A program made the translations under genes and the position numbers. A stretch of 64,000 nucleotides of DNA, taken from Psococerastis gibbosa. Lineage: Eukaryota; Arthropoda; Insecta; Psocodea; Psocidae. Location of the stretch: the NCBI GenBank assembly GCA_963971405.1, contig OZ020488.1, positions 27,175,089 through 27,239,088 of the forward strand, written 5' to 3'. The number at the start of each line of letters is the position of its first letter. The stretch's first letter is position 1. The notes under the pieces are model-generated. The model saw only the letters and a list, made by a program, of their open reading frames with translations, was not told the DNA's origin and did no database searches. Below, piece after piece: positions 34,750 through 45,710 of the stretch.

Positions 34750-35464
34750 TAATAGTGTAGGTGTTAGGATGCTGGTAAAAGTTTTTCCCACTTCGGTGAC
34801 ATGCAGTTGCCAATAGAAATGCAAATCCTTTGTAAGCCATCAGTTATCACAGAATATGTAATAAAATTCTATTCACCCAATGGCAATGCAATTTTCGTTA
34901 TTCCTTACTGAGGTGAAGATTGTGTTTCTAACAATTGTTATTGCAGCCTATTGTAGTTTGTCAAATAGAAATGGGAATAGAACTTTTTATTGCATATTAT
35001 TTCTTTAATATCATGAAAAGAGATATTCAATATTCATTATATAGGTCCCTGGCCACCTCAAAACATTTTACATCATTCCGATACCGCACATAACCAAAAT
35101 TCATCGAATAAAATAAAAAATTAAAGAAACAGATTCAACAGTGAAAAAGAATAAGAATATTAGGATACGGACGAAAAAATTAATGAAATTGATAACAAAA
35201 TATAAACAGAATGTACCTTATAGGCTACGAACTTACGAACTGTATAGATGTACAAAATTAATAGCAACAACATATTGTATTTAAAACGAAACGAATACTA
35301 GCTGACTCTCATAACTGACAACCATAGAGGAAACCTCGGTTGTCGGCCATGTAGCTGACCAAAACATCCCAAAATAGCCGAAAATTATCTATCAGTCCTA
35401 AAGCCTAGACCCTAATTGGTTGCCGTGCCACACATTAATATAATCAATTAAGGACTTCGATTTC
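34750..35464. other. Intergenic, no gene recognised
   Basis: No supported feature. Confidence 0.35.
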
Positions 35465-35612
35465 ATAGTGGTAACTTGTTTGTACTTGTGCGAGTCTCTA
35501 AACATGACCTGTCGTAACTCAACACAGGTATTACCTACAGTGGCGACTGAAGAGATTATTCGGATACATTCATTGAATTGTTTGTATGCGAATAATCTTT
35601 TTAAAAAAAATT
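35465..35612 (-). repeat. Dispersed repeat R4, copy 2
   Basis: Inverse of 15227-15410: GTTTGTACTTGTGCGAGTCT, GTAACTCAACACAGGTAT, GGCGACTGAAGAG, TTATTCGGATACATTC, AATTGTTTGTATGCGAAT. Confidence 0.7.
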
Positions 35613-35619
35613 TGATTGT

Positions 35620-36300
35620 ATTATTAATCTAATTATTTTTTTGGGTATCTATACATTGCACTCCCAAAACTAACCAAATAGTCTCTATTAAGGATAACAA
35701 TGACCTGTTATTTGTTAGATCTGCTGTTACCACCCATTTCCTCTTTAATTAAACGCACACTTGATCCCCAGGATAAGAGGTATTGCCCGATCTTTTATTT
35801 AGTCTATTATATTGAGTGAGCGCAGGAGATAAGTAATTTAGCCGACATAAAAACGGAAATTGAACGGGTCAGAACGAGCCGGCGGCAGTGAGAGAGCTTT
35901 CTATTGTACGACCTGATGAGCTTTTTGTCGTATTTCACAGCCTGAGATATTGCTCAATTTTTTTTTTTTTACAAATCAAAAGATCTGCAGTATATAGCCG
36001 TGGAATGAGTAACAAACGTGAGTTATCGATATCAATTTTGTTTCTCAAATCGCTTTCAATATTTTGTCGGCCTTTGGGGCGGAGGGTATGTCATTTATAT
36101 CCACATTGTATTTTTAGTCCGATAGGTTTTCATAGACAAATGTTTAAAAAATCCATTGAAAAAACAGGATCATACAGAATAAAAAAATAAAATGAATGAA
36201 GCAGTGTTTCTTCTAATGTATTTCAGGAATATACGTAATTGGTTCAGAATAAACAGTGTTTCACTTCTCATCACTTGATTCAAAAGGATTCACTCTTAAG
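35620..36300. other. Intergenic, no gene recognised
   Basis: A 100-codon plus frame at 35888-36190 is T-rich and matches nothing I know. Confidence 0.3.
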
Positions 36301-36324
36301 CTATTAGAATTAAAGTTTTTTCTA

Positions 36325-36585
36325 GCATAGTCGATCAGTGAACGACGCCTGGCATGGTGGGGCCACGTCGAAAGAAGGCAGCCAGATGACCCGATAAAGC
36401 GGATAAAACATATCGAAGCTGACGGAAGAAGAAGACGGGGACGGCCCAGGCTAACAGTAGGGGTGAAAGTCCGCTAAGACCTCAGAATTGTAGGAGCAAC
36501 TGCAGCCGAAGCACAGAATCGAAAGGAGAGGAAGAAAACCATCCGTATCACTGACCCCACCTAGGGATAAAAGCGAGGAAAAAGA
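36325..36585 (+). mobile_element. 5'-truncated LINE insertion with perfect 19-bp TSD
   Basis: AGAATTAAAGTTTTTTCTA is present exactly at 36306-36324 and 36586-36604. Between them the frame from 36343 reads RRLAWWGHVERRQPDDPIKR, IKHIEADGRRRRGRPRLTV, then across one stop IVGATAAEAQNRKERKKTIR and ITDPT, ending TAG at 36562-36564. This is the canonical LINE ORF2 end (GHV.R......GRP.L.W...DLR..G......A.DR..WR...R.ADPT). Conserved tryptophan positions are lost, so it is dead or came from a defective source. A short purine tail precedes the right duplication. Confidence 0.92.
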
Positions 36586-36811
36586 AGAATTAAAGTTTTT
36601 TCTACTAAAAAAATACGAAATTAAAAAAAAAAATTCTGTACAAAGTGAAATTTCTCTTAAGAAATCAATCATAATTGAGATGCCATAAAGAAAAAGAAAT
36701 GCTGTGGCCAAACCGTGTTAGTGCTGGCAACATGTATTAAAACGTAGAGTAAATTTTTTCTACTTTAAGACATCGCAGTTACAGTTCTATGATAGATATT
36801 TCATGATAAAT

Positions 36812-37035
36812 GCCAGGACATGTAGAGTAGTGGTACGGACTCTGGCTTTCACCCGAAAGGTTGTTGGTTCGAGTCCTACACTTCGTACATTTTCTGGCCA
36901 TGCTTCAGAGGGCATGTAAAGCAGGCGGTCCCGGGCCTTCCTAGTTGAGTGTAAGAGAGGGCTTTATAGCCCTAACTCCGCTAGGTTCGCTTAGTAATAG
37001 ACAAAAAGTCCTTATTTATTTTATTTTATTTTTAT
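36812..37035 (+). mobile_element. tRNA-derived SINE, reference copy
   Basis: The best-preserved member in sense orientation. A tRNA-like head holds an A-box-like GAGTAGTGGTACGGACTC and a perfect pol III B box GGTTCGAGTCC. The body contains CATTTTCTGGCCATGCTTC, AGAGGGCATGTAAAGCAGGC, GGTCCCGGGCCTTCCTAGTT, GAGTGTAAGAGAGGGCTTTA and TAGCCCTAACTCCGCTAGG. A constant GACAAAAAGTC precedes a (TTTA)n-type tail. Related copies are at 10.1, 14.9, 19.6, 32.1 and 49.2 kb. It encodes no protein and would rely on a partner LINE for movement. Confidence 0.92.
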
Positions 37036-37620
37036 AAATTTCACATCGTACAAGAAACATGGGGTAGGGGTGTCCGTTTTCCTCTTAGTACTTATTTGTA
37101 CATGTATTCAACTCATACCCAAAAAGAGACGCGACACTGTAATTGGATTAGTGCCAGTGGTCAATCAACAACTTGAACGTAACTCTTCCCCTGCTAAAAG
37201 CTGAATCACCCAGTCGGATTTAATCAATCTGATTACCAAAAGGGCACTTACAGTATTACAGTAAAGTGAGGTTTCAATCAGTGCATTCTGCGTGAGGTTT
37301 CACTTTGGTGAACCACACTCAGTGTATTTGCAAAATTGTAACTATGCGAAATGAAAAAAAAAACATTGAATGACACACGCCAATAATCTCACTTCTGTTT
37401 ACATTTTTACGAGCACTGTGCATAGAATTTGGTTACCCATGGTTGAACATTTGTTACAATAAATTCCAATTATTGTTAAATAATTCTTCCTTTTTTTAAG
37501 TTCAAAAAAGATTTGGAACGTTAGGATTTGTAGAACATATCTAACTCACACCTACATTGTATCATTGATCAGCGAGTAAATAGAGCCCCTTCTGTCCTTC
37601 TACTTTGCGTCTTCTTAAAG
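37036..37620. other. Intergenic, no gene recognised
   Basis: No supported feature. Confidence 0.35.
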
Positions 37621-37622
37621 AC

Positions 37623-37940
37623 AAAGCGGTGTCTAGACTATGCAGCGTAGGCTGTTGGCAAATCTGATTGTTGGCCTCCGGTCCACACCGAGAGTTGGCA
37701 TTCTGCCGCAAAATATCCGCCGAGGTGGATTTACTAGGAGGACATACCTGCGGGCCGCTTGGAGCCAACGGTTGGTACGTCCCAACTACCCGCTCTCGTT
37801 GGCTTTGGACTGTGTTGGAGACCGACACATAAGTGATTTTCTGTGGCAAACCGTTGGCTCAGCGGTACATGCCAACGGCCACGTGGACATTGTATTGGCC
37901 TTGCCAAATTGGCATTACCAACAGCGTGGACACCGCTTTA
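37623..37940. mobile_element. Probable MITE with AAAGCGGTGTC ends
   Basis: The left end AAAGCGGTGTC followed by GCTGTTGGCAAATCTG is mirrored on the right by GGCATTACCAACAGCGTGG then GACACCGCTTT. The inner sequence carries repeated TTGGC/GCCAA words. The 143-codon frame at 37640-38071 (+) largely lies in it and is not a recognisable protein. Target duplication is not clear. Confidence 0.55.
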
Positions 37941-38116
37941 GATCCCATACTAATGAGTTCCTTTTAAGTTTAGCTCTGTGTACCGTAGGTCACCTCCTGG
38001 TTTATGGTTCCATGGGAAAAGTCGTGAAAAATCAGGGGAAATGGGGCCAGGATGGAAACATTAAAACTTAATTTAGACGACAGGAAGAGCTGAGTCAGGA
38101 ACACTGCCCAAAGCAA

Positions 38117-38387
38117 GTGGTCGTAAAGTCTCCACTGTCACCATTCTTTCCATTACTTCAACTTAACGTCCATCCGAGCCAAGTCTCCTCCCCCTCCTTA
38201 ACTTTATTACATCGACCAGCCGCGAAAATACTCAGCACAAGTGCCGCGATCTTGTGTCATTTTATAATCACTACAGCAAAACCTGCAGAAGACAGACCAT
38301 CAAGTATAGACGACATTTTCAATGGGTCATGGGTTAATTTTCAAGTGCCAACGGCCATACCAAGTTCAATCCACAAGAACAGAGCCT
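38117..38387 (+). other. Open frame region, unrecognised
   Basis: Part of a 132-codon frame (38117-38515) that continues into the repeat at 38388. The translation is Ser/Ala/Leu-rich with no domain I know. Because its 3' part is repetitive DNA shared with 58.25-58.56 kb, it is more likely part of a mobile element than a host gene. Confidence 0.2.
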
Positions 38388-38680
38388 GTTCTAAACTGCG
38401 GCAAACTTGGGTAGTGTGCACAGCGTTGGCAAAGGAACATGGTGGGACATACGTGCTGAAGCTAGTCAGTCTGAGTGCGTGTCGAGTCCTGGTCACCTCC
38501 GAATTAATCGTGTGACTTTACTTAGTTCCCCGAGTGGTTCGTAATCCACTGTAATCAGGAGGTCCACCCTGTCAGTCAACTCCCCTTCTATTCGAGGTGA
38601 AGGAGTCTGCCCATAGTTAATAAACAGACTCACTCCCCCCGCCAGGCTGACAGGTTTGCTTAAAGCAGAAAAGCTGAAAA
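38388..38680 (+). repeat. Dispersed repeat R3, copy 1
   Basis: Shares, inverted, with 58252-58556: ACTGCGGCAAACTTGGGTAG, TGTGCACAGCGTTGGCA, GTCGAGTCCTGGTCACCTCC, AGGAGGTCCACCCTGTCAGT, AGACTCACTCCCCCCGCCAG and GCTGACAGG. The two copies are clearly homologous over about 300 bp with small indels. Class unknown. Confidence 0.8.
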
Positions 38681-38689
38681 TTTAATGTT

Positions 38690-41265
38690 CCACTGTTCAT
38701 ACTGAATGTCTCGCACTTAGTTTTCATAATTTGGTCGGCACGCCACTAATAAAGTCTTACGATTATACTGTAGCCAAAATACTGTATATACCCAATAATT
38801 AGATCAGTCATGTTCTTAAATTCTCAGATTACTCAGTTCAATGCGCAAGGTAAACAAGGCGAAAACTGTAAACATATTTATCAATACCAAATACCAATAT
38901 AAAAACATTAGAAAGTATGTTTGCACAGGGCTTACACACGAGTAGTGTTTTCTCAATTTGGTTCTAACGATTTCACAAAAATTCAAGTTTTAGTGTATTA
39001 TACTGTCTCGTATAATACAGCAGAACGCAGAAGCTCTGCTGTTTATTAGCGACAAAACCAAAAGTTCAGTCTGAACTGAAATAAAATGTTTAAACCCCGA
39101 AGAAAACTGAAAAGCTACTGAAATTTAATGCACAATACAATATTTTCGTATAATCACTTCCTTTTGATCTCGGATTGACCTAGTTAGGATAATCTCACAA
39201 GTTTCACGGGTTTTGAGCTTTCCATTGAAGATCTGAAATGGGTGTTTATTATCTCGGTCACTTCCGTTACTGAATTACAGCACAATGCAAATGCAATACA
39301 ATGCATAGTGGAAATATCACGACCCTTTCTGACATAAACCGATAAACCGAAAAATACAGCTTTGTAACTTTGTTGGAGTGTACGGTGGAATTCATAGCTG
39401 CATGCTTGTACGTATAAATACAGTATTTACGAAGACCCTAAAGTCAGAAGGGCGTAACCAACCTTTTTTTAAATTGAGAGGGAAATGGAGTTATGATTAG
39501 ATTTAGTGACCTTGTCATAAGTTCTACCTAAAAAAAATCATTTTTAAACGACTCGTTTGAGAATTTGTTTTATGCAAATTAATTATTATCAATTCTTAAT
39601 TCACTTTTTTCACACTTTAACCTGATATTTCATTAATGATGCCATGTGTATATCCACCAGATATAGCCTAAGCTACTAACAGAAGTCTTAATATCACGTG
39701 CAATACAACTTATTTCCTGCACTACAGACAAGAGAGGGGACAACTGAGCGCCCTGCCACAGGGCCGAGGGCATGGACAGCCTTTTTCATACATACACCTA
39801 GGAATTCAGGAATTGGACAGGGATGTTCTAACAGCGAAGTTTAGGTTCCTTGATAAGATCCGCCAAAAGAGGTAGAAAGGTAGGCAAATTGTTTCAGATG
39901 GTCCATGGGCAACCTCGTTGTCTAGTGCGCTCTGACAACAGTTTTGCCCCAACAAAGCAGGCTAAATGAGTTAAGTAATAGAATGGAAATGTCTGTAGAT
40001 CCCCTGAGGAGTAGTATACCGTATAATACCTATATATTATTTTTATTGAATATGTTGTAAATATGTGAAGACACCTATTTATTGTGAGACTGCAAGAGTG
40101 ACCCAAAAGACTCAGAAGCCAAAACTGGCCTGACTTTAAATCGTCAATAACAAAAGCAGATTATCCATGAATTGGCCTATATAATCTAAACTTTCTGCAC
40201 TTAAAGGGGATAAGCCAATGCTAGTATAGGACGAGGAAGAAACAAAAAATATATATATAGGTGCCTTCATTTTATATAAGCATCATATAACACAAAGAGG
40301 TTCATTTAATGAATTTAGCGGGCTATAGTGTTGCACTGCCTGCTCTAGAGATGGAAGACACTCAATCCTGCAGGCTCGGCTTCCATCCCTAACGGAAGCA
40401 TCCATTAGAAGGTAGGAGAAACAACTGGATGCATCGATCTTAAAACTCACTCCCTGCTTTCCGTCAGCAACTTTCCCGAGCTGCTGGGAAAACATTTTAA
40501 CTTCAATGCGACTACAAACACTTGTTATCGCATTTAAATGAACTTTGCTAAAACATTTTGTAAATGTACAATATATACTGCATATTTAAATCGCAGTCGG
40601 TAGGTCCCTCTTAATGCCCGAAATTACGAAGAGTGGAAGCCTTCTCTTTTCTGCTGTTAGCAGTCTTTTCTAGAATGTCTGTTTCTACCCTCTAACGTTA
40701 CTTCTTTTAGCCATCAGTATAGCTTTTGGAAACACAGTGCTTGTTGTTGTAATCAGAATTAATTGCATATGCGGATAGAATTTGTAAATTTTTCGGGGTC
40801 TCCAATGAAAAAAAAAAAAACAATAGTAATTTTTAGCACTTTTTTAAACTCATCCTGGTTAGTTTCAACTCCGAGTTAAAGTTAATCTCTCCAAAAGTTT
40901 TAAGTTTTTCTGCTCGTGTTGAGGTTACAGAAGCCCGGTGGTTTTCTCAGTGCGGCGTTCAATCACAAGGTTGGGGGCGATTAATTACATGAGGGGAATG
41001 TTTGGAACGTTCGAATGAAAGGCAAGGAATGTGGGAGGGGGGGGGGGGTTTACGGGGGCACTAATAAGTAACGTCCCCACAAAGGCAGTTTCAAACACAA
41101 AAGCACCCCGAACTCCTTAATGGATTGCAACTTCTTTTACGATTGCATCGAGCCCTTATCTGCTAAGTAGGGAGGGAACCCTTGTGGTTCATTGAACTAT
41201 GGGCGCGAAGATGTGCTTTATTATTATTATTATTTTAGATTTTTAGATTTAGATATTTTTTCAAT
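38690..41265. other. Intergenic, no gene recognised
   Basis: No supported gene. Includes minus frames at 39894-40106 and 40283-40495 that match nothing I know, and a G-run of about 15 at 41037-41051. Confidence 0.35.
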
Positions 41266-41315
41266 ATATCGCACCTTGTCCTGGGTTACTGGACAAGGAA
41301 AAGTGAAGTGATGTG
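41265..41315 (+). repeat. LINE-like 3' tail with terminal stem-loop
   Basis: CAATATATCG, then stem CCTTGTCC, loop TGGGTTACT, stem GGACAAGG, then AAAAGTGAAGTGATGTGAAG. It matches the minus-strand copy at 12183-12235 most closely, including the GTGAA-type tail. Confidence 0.65.
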
Positions 41316-41319
41316 AAGG

Positions 41320-42700
41320 GCTTTTTATGTAGGAAGATATTGAACCTTGCCATGCCAATGACCCCATCTGTTTATGGACAAAATTGTATTATTGCAGCAT
41401 GAATATCATACTGTTGCAAACTGGTTCACATTTCCACCCCCACCGCCCCCCTTTAATCCGCCACTGATGCCAACCCCCACCGCAAGTGCGAATGGGTAAA
41501 CTCAGGCATGCTTACCATTGACATTGTAACAGGCGTTATCTCGATTTAATCATGTACTGGATAGAGTTAGAAAAATGTGTATGGTAGAGCTTTTAAAAAG
41601 TGTGAGTCGTTGAACGTGCAAATATACACCTGTCCAGATAGATTCAGTACATTTCATAATGTCAAAGTAATATTTGAAATGTAATACACTGTTTACTGTA
41701 TAAACATAAACCCAGTTGCGGCCAAAATATAATGTGGACCTGATGTCACTTAAAATAGTGGTCATGCTACCGCTCATTGCCCCTTGGGCTTGAATCTGGA
41801 GTGGGTTGATGTTTGAGTAGTCCTAGTACGCTATAACAACACGGGAAAAATACCACTAGCAACCAGCCTTACGTTCGAAAACTAGTAGTAGTGACAAGGA
41901 GCAAGCTACTACGCAATGGTCTGCAGAAATATAAAAAATAATATTGATATAGCTAATGCCTAATGGTATATAATATATATTATAATAAGAAAGAAGAAAG
42001 AAAGAAAGAAAAATTTAATTCAATTAAAACAAAACAAAAAAATTCAAAATAATTAAAATTAAAAAAATTAAAAACATAAATAATATTTGCAAATTGTTTT
42101 TGAAGGTTAAGACATCATTTTGAAATTGAATCTTGTTTGCTGAACAGGCGAACAGCCGTGGCTATTGAATTTTCCAGCGCATAGGTGAGAGAAGAAAATG
42201 ACGCCCTGCTTGTTATAGTGACCCTTACGTCGCACGTAACAATAAGGGATGAAACAAAGTGTGAAGAAAAGGAGGGTTGGTTTTCCCTCTAAATAAAGGA
42301 GGACACCCTTTCTTCTTCACCTTCTTCAATCACTGTCATGTTCCCGTTTTTGCCGTCGTTTTCCCAGTAATGAATTAGTGGGGTTTCCGCTAGTAAGGAG
42401 AACCAGCCCTTCTTTGCCCAGCATCACATCCAATTTCAGCTGTCCTGCCAGCGTTTCGTGTCGGGAAACTAGGTTTTCTGGGCAAATAGTCAGGGTCAGC
42501 ATTCATCAGAAATATTTTTCAAAGTTACAGTCATTAATGATTTTTTTTTATATTTATTTACTCCAGCAGCCCGACCATGGCAATTTGGGATGATTATATT
42601 AATTATATAATTATAAATTCAATTGTTTTAAACAAATGAGTGCAAAATGTGCGGGAAATTCAAATTGATAAATTAATATTTTTGGTGAGTTTTTAATTTT
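41320..42700. other. Intergenic, no gene recognised
   Basis: Contains AAAG-rich low complexity at about 41988-42060 and a possible isolated hAT-type right end (TTTAATCCGCCACTG) at about 41453-41467. No supported gene. Confidence 0.3.
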
Positions 42701-42708
42701 CTCCCTTA

Positions 42709-43015
42709 AGCTGGCCATTCACGAGGGCTCCAAATGGACTCGCGCCAAGCCAAATGGCGCGTCCTGTTCCATTTGGCGTTAGCGCCATTTAGAGGGGTCA
42801 TCACGACTACGCTGAACCAGTCGCGCCAAATCTTTCAAATTGTACAGTGAGACGATATGGAAGAGGTACTCTTACACTGTACAATTTGAAAGATTTGGAG
42901 CGACTGGTTCAGCGTAGTCGTGATGATCCCTCTAAATGGCGCTAACGCCAAATGGAACAGGACGCGCCATTTGGCTTGCCGCGAGTCCGTTTGGAGCCCT
43001 CGTCAATGACCAGCT
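42709..43015. mobile_element. Near-full-length palindromic MITE (307 bp) with TTA TSD
   Basis: The left arm AGCTGGCCATTCACGAGGGC, TCCAAATGGACTCGCG, CAAATGGCGCGTCCTGTTCC, continuing to GAAAGATTTGGAGCG-type sequence, is mirrored over about 140 bp around a centre near 42852-42877. TTA flanks both ends (42706-42708 and 43016-43018). The arms are much more GC-rich than the surrounding DNA. The target duplication and high-identity arms fit PIF/Harbinger-like MITEs; no protein is encoded. Confidence 0.88.
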
Positions 43016-43019
43016 TTAG

Positions 43020-43960
43020 ATATAGACACATTAATTAAAATTCTTATTATATTTTTTAAAATTATTTTTAATGTTTATTAGTATTTCCTTCAATTATTAA
43101 ACAAAGCAACCATTCTCTTGTATTCTAATAATCTATTAATTTGCAAAAAATAAACCCCGGTATTATAATAATCCCAAATCGCAGCTCCAGTGTTAAATTC
43201 CATTTTTATTTTGTTTTATTTGATCTGTATATTCTACAATTATTTTAGCCAGATGTAAAAACTTGCCGTAAATGATAAAACAATAAATAGTGTAAATGTA
43301 GTTAATCGGAAAATATAGCTACTACTATTGTACTACTATAACCCCCCCCCCCCCCCCGAAAAGATATCCTACAAACTTTTCTGGTGCTATAGGTACCAGC
43401 TGCTATATCAGTGTATAACCGTGCAAGTGAGCGGTAAATTAAAAACTTGGTACGAGCCAAATCTCTAAATAGCAGGATCAATATCAGAAAGTCGGTCAGA
43501 CACAATAGAAATCAATTTGAAACAGCATAAAGCAGCAAACACGCCTCACAACATAAATTAATTCTGTTCATATTGAAATAAATAATAATCGAAAAAAGCC
43601 AATGCATACTAAAAAGGACGCCTATCGATATCAATCACAACATCTGAAGCACCCTTACCGAATAAACAAATACAACTCTCCAACCACATCCACTCTTTTT
43701 CGGGGAAAAAAAAAATATCAAAAGAAGAAACTCCTCTAAATGTGTATTCTTTATTCTCCACTCGTTTCTAATATACAGAAGAAACACGCAAAGATATCAT
43801 TAAAAGAGAAATGGAGTTGTCCGGTAGCTCGACGAACCGTTCTCTAATGCCAAAGAGCTGCAATCATGCGTTCTGATGGGATGGATAGATTTCCACCGGA
43901 TTTGTTTCTTCGTATGGTGAACTTTGGATAAAAGTGGGATTTTGAGAATTCAAACATACT
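43020..43960. other. Intergenic, no gene recognised
   Basis: AT-rich, with a C17 run at about 43341-43357. No supported gene. Confidence 0.35.
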
Positions 43961-43964
43961 TACT

Positions 43965-44068
43965 TTATAATAACGAAGGCTTTCACGGCCGAAGTCTAAT
44001 AAGGGGACAGAAGATTCCGGGCTAATATAGGCTGTACGTTTTGAGCAGGCTACAATACTCTCAACCAC
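43965..44068 (-). repeat. Repeat R6, inverted copy
   Basis: The minus strand matches the R6 family: GCCTATATTAGCCCGGAATC, TTCTGTCCCCTTATTAGACT, TCGGCCGTGAAAGCC. It forms an inverted pair with 44330-44435; TAATAAGGGGACA at 43999 faces TGTCCCCTTATTA at 44419. Confidence 0.65.
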
Positions 44069-44199
44069 GGCTTCGTACTACCCCCGACTACACAGGGAGG
44101 CCATATAAATTTATAAGCATCCGCAAAACTTTAACAGAAAGGAAGAAGGACTAAAAGTAAATGGAATATGGTATCCAGCCCTCAACAAAACAACAACAA

Positions 44200-44285
44200 A
44201 GAGAATGACGCCAACGAGCCAATCAGAAACAAGAACGCATGCGCAACGAACCTTATCTGCACCAAATCAGTCAGTTGCTACGGTA
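44200..44285. promoter_or_regulatory. Possible promoter: CCAAT box plus NRF1-like site
   Basis: GAGCCAATCAGAA (CCAAT-type) is followed about 10 bases later by GCATGCGCA, close to the NRF1 palindrome. The spot lies between two diverging copies of repeat R6. Short motifs like these occur by chance; no transcription evidence is visible. Confidence 0.2.
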
Positions 44286-44329
44286 CCTCCGCGATACAAT
44301 TGATACAACCTTAGAAGTGTAAGTGTACG

Positions 44330-44435
44330 TAATATCACTGAAGATGTCGACCGCAATTGTAGACGAAACGTTTGGAAACCTACTTTCAAATCGACGGCCT
44401 ATTAGCCCGGATTCTTTTGTCCCCTTATTACACGT
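44330..44435 (+). repeat. Repeat R6, direct copy
   Basis: CACTGAAGATGTCGACCGCA, GACGAAACGTTTGGAAACC, TTCAAATCGACGGCCTATTA, GCCCGGATTCTTTTGTCCCC. Sense-oriented partner of the copies at 33150 and 43965. The following LINE fragment (44511-44807) is on the other strand. Confidence 0.65.
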
Positions 44436-44510
44436 ACTTTACTTTGCTTTATCCAACGCCTACTCTTGGCGTTACCGCCATCTGGTGCCACGCCTGCCAG
44501 TATAGTGTTG

Positions 44511-44807
44511 TTATATGTCTTTGTCAGGGCTCTGAATCGATTGACACGTTCGATGGTGGGCAGCAGCATCCATGCGTCCGCTGAGGAACAGTGGGCATTG
44601 GTCTGAAGCAGCCAGGCTTAGGCGAAATAGGTGAGCCTGCAGGTAGTCGTGGCCAGTTGTACAGCGAAAACGGACAACAAAAGCAGGTTTTGGTAGGTCA
44701 TGTGGTAAAGTCTTTTTAACAAAGCTTCCCATGGCTGTCCTACTGCGCTGGTTGATAGAATTCAAACATTGATTCATTGCCACGTGCAATGCAAGATAAG
44801 TCACCAA
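44511..44807 (-). pseudogene. LINE ORF2 C-terminal fragment
   Basis: The minus frame reads LPKPAFVVRFRCTTGHDYLQ, AHLFRLSLAASDQCPLF, LSGRMDAAAHHRTC. This matches the region after RT/RNase H in many LINEs ('RLRTGHD.L.AHL.R......CPLC......H.L.C'), with the second Cys of CPLC replaced by Phe. No RT motifs are attached and no stop interrupts this stretch. It is a truncated copy of a different lineage from the RRKRW-type fragments elsewhere. Confidence 0.7.
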
Positions 44808-44819
44808 TGATCCATCAGA

Positions 44820-45515
44820 TCCACATCGTTTTATTTAGAAGCTAAGGGATTGTGTAAAATTAATGACGCAAAACTTAGATAATTATAATCAATTACGATG
44901 TTTGTCACTTTATAAGAGTTAACGACTTATTTTAGGAGTTATATAATATTATACTTATATTATATTATAGGCATATATATGATAAAGGATATAGGATGAA
45001 GGAAAAGTGGTATGAAGTATTGCACTTCATTTGTCAGTCTGAAGATGATAGTTTCACGTTTTTTGAAGTGATGGGTCCAGAATAAAATTAAAAATTAGTG
45101 CGACTAGCCGAAAACCCATGTTTCAAATCTTCCAATCTATAAAGCTGGGAACAACCAACAATATGAAGATACATAAAACGGCAAATTTCATCACGCCCCA
45201 TGCACTTAAGAATAGGTCCCACGAGCGATTGAAAAGTCTCGGAAAGGAATATTGCAATCCTGCCCAGCATGCCTTACTGTTACTTTTCAAACAATTATAA
45301 GGCTGACCCTTAATTGCCTCAAACAAAACGTATAATAACACCTCAGGAGCAGGTGATAGGCATCCTGACGGTTGAACTGTACTGACAATTTCAATGACAA
45401 AGTCTTAGTTTAGTTTGGATGTATGCATATTTTAAGGATATAATTTAAAAATAATATTTTTTATTTTTATTTCCTTCGTCCGGACTAAGGGCATATAATC
45501 AACAGAAACTACAAT
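44820..45515. other. Intergenic, no gene recognised
   Basis: Overlapping frames on both strands at 45088-45341 match nothing I know. Confidence 0.3.
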
Positions 45516-45523
45516 ACAAGGCT

Positions 45524-45702
45524 CAGGGACGGATCCAGTCCATTTTTTTGGGGGGGGGGGTAGCTGAGGGTCAAAATATGAAAAACTTTTGTAGGATTGA
45601 CTAAATTAGAGCGTAATAACTTAATTTACAATAGATTTACCAAATTTTGGGGGGGGGGGGCAGCTACCCCCCTACCCCCCCCCCCCCCTGTATCCGTCCT
45701 TG
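45524..45702. mobile_element. hAT-like MITE with G- and C-runs
   Basis: The left end CAGGGACGGATCCAG and right end CTGTATCCGTCCTTG are inverted with two mismatches. Flanks ACAAGGCT (45516-45523) and ACAAGGAC (45703-45710) agree at six of eight positions. G-runs of about 12 lie inside the left half and before the right end, and a C-run of about 14 abuts the right terminus. Same family as 31004-31168. Confidence 0.82.
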
Positions 45703-45710
45703 ACAAGGAC

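Noticed and set aside
37640-38071. 143-codon ORF as a host gene
   Set aside because: Most of it overlaps a foldback element and the translation has no recognisable domain.
41352-41467. hAT MITE ending TTTAATCCGCCACTG
   Set aside because: The right end looks genuine and ATGCCAAC resembles ATGCCAAT upstream, but no inverted left end follows the upstream copy.
44330-44380. Possible hammerhead ribozyme (CTGAAGA ... GACGAAAC)
   Set aside because: Core-like words are present, but the bases after CTGAAGA do not pair correctly with those before GAAAC for stem II. The copy at 33150 lacks GAAAC.
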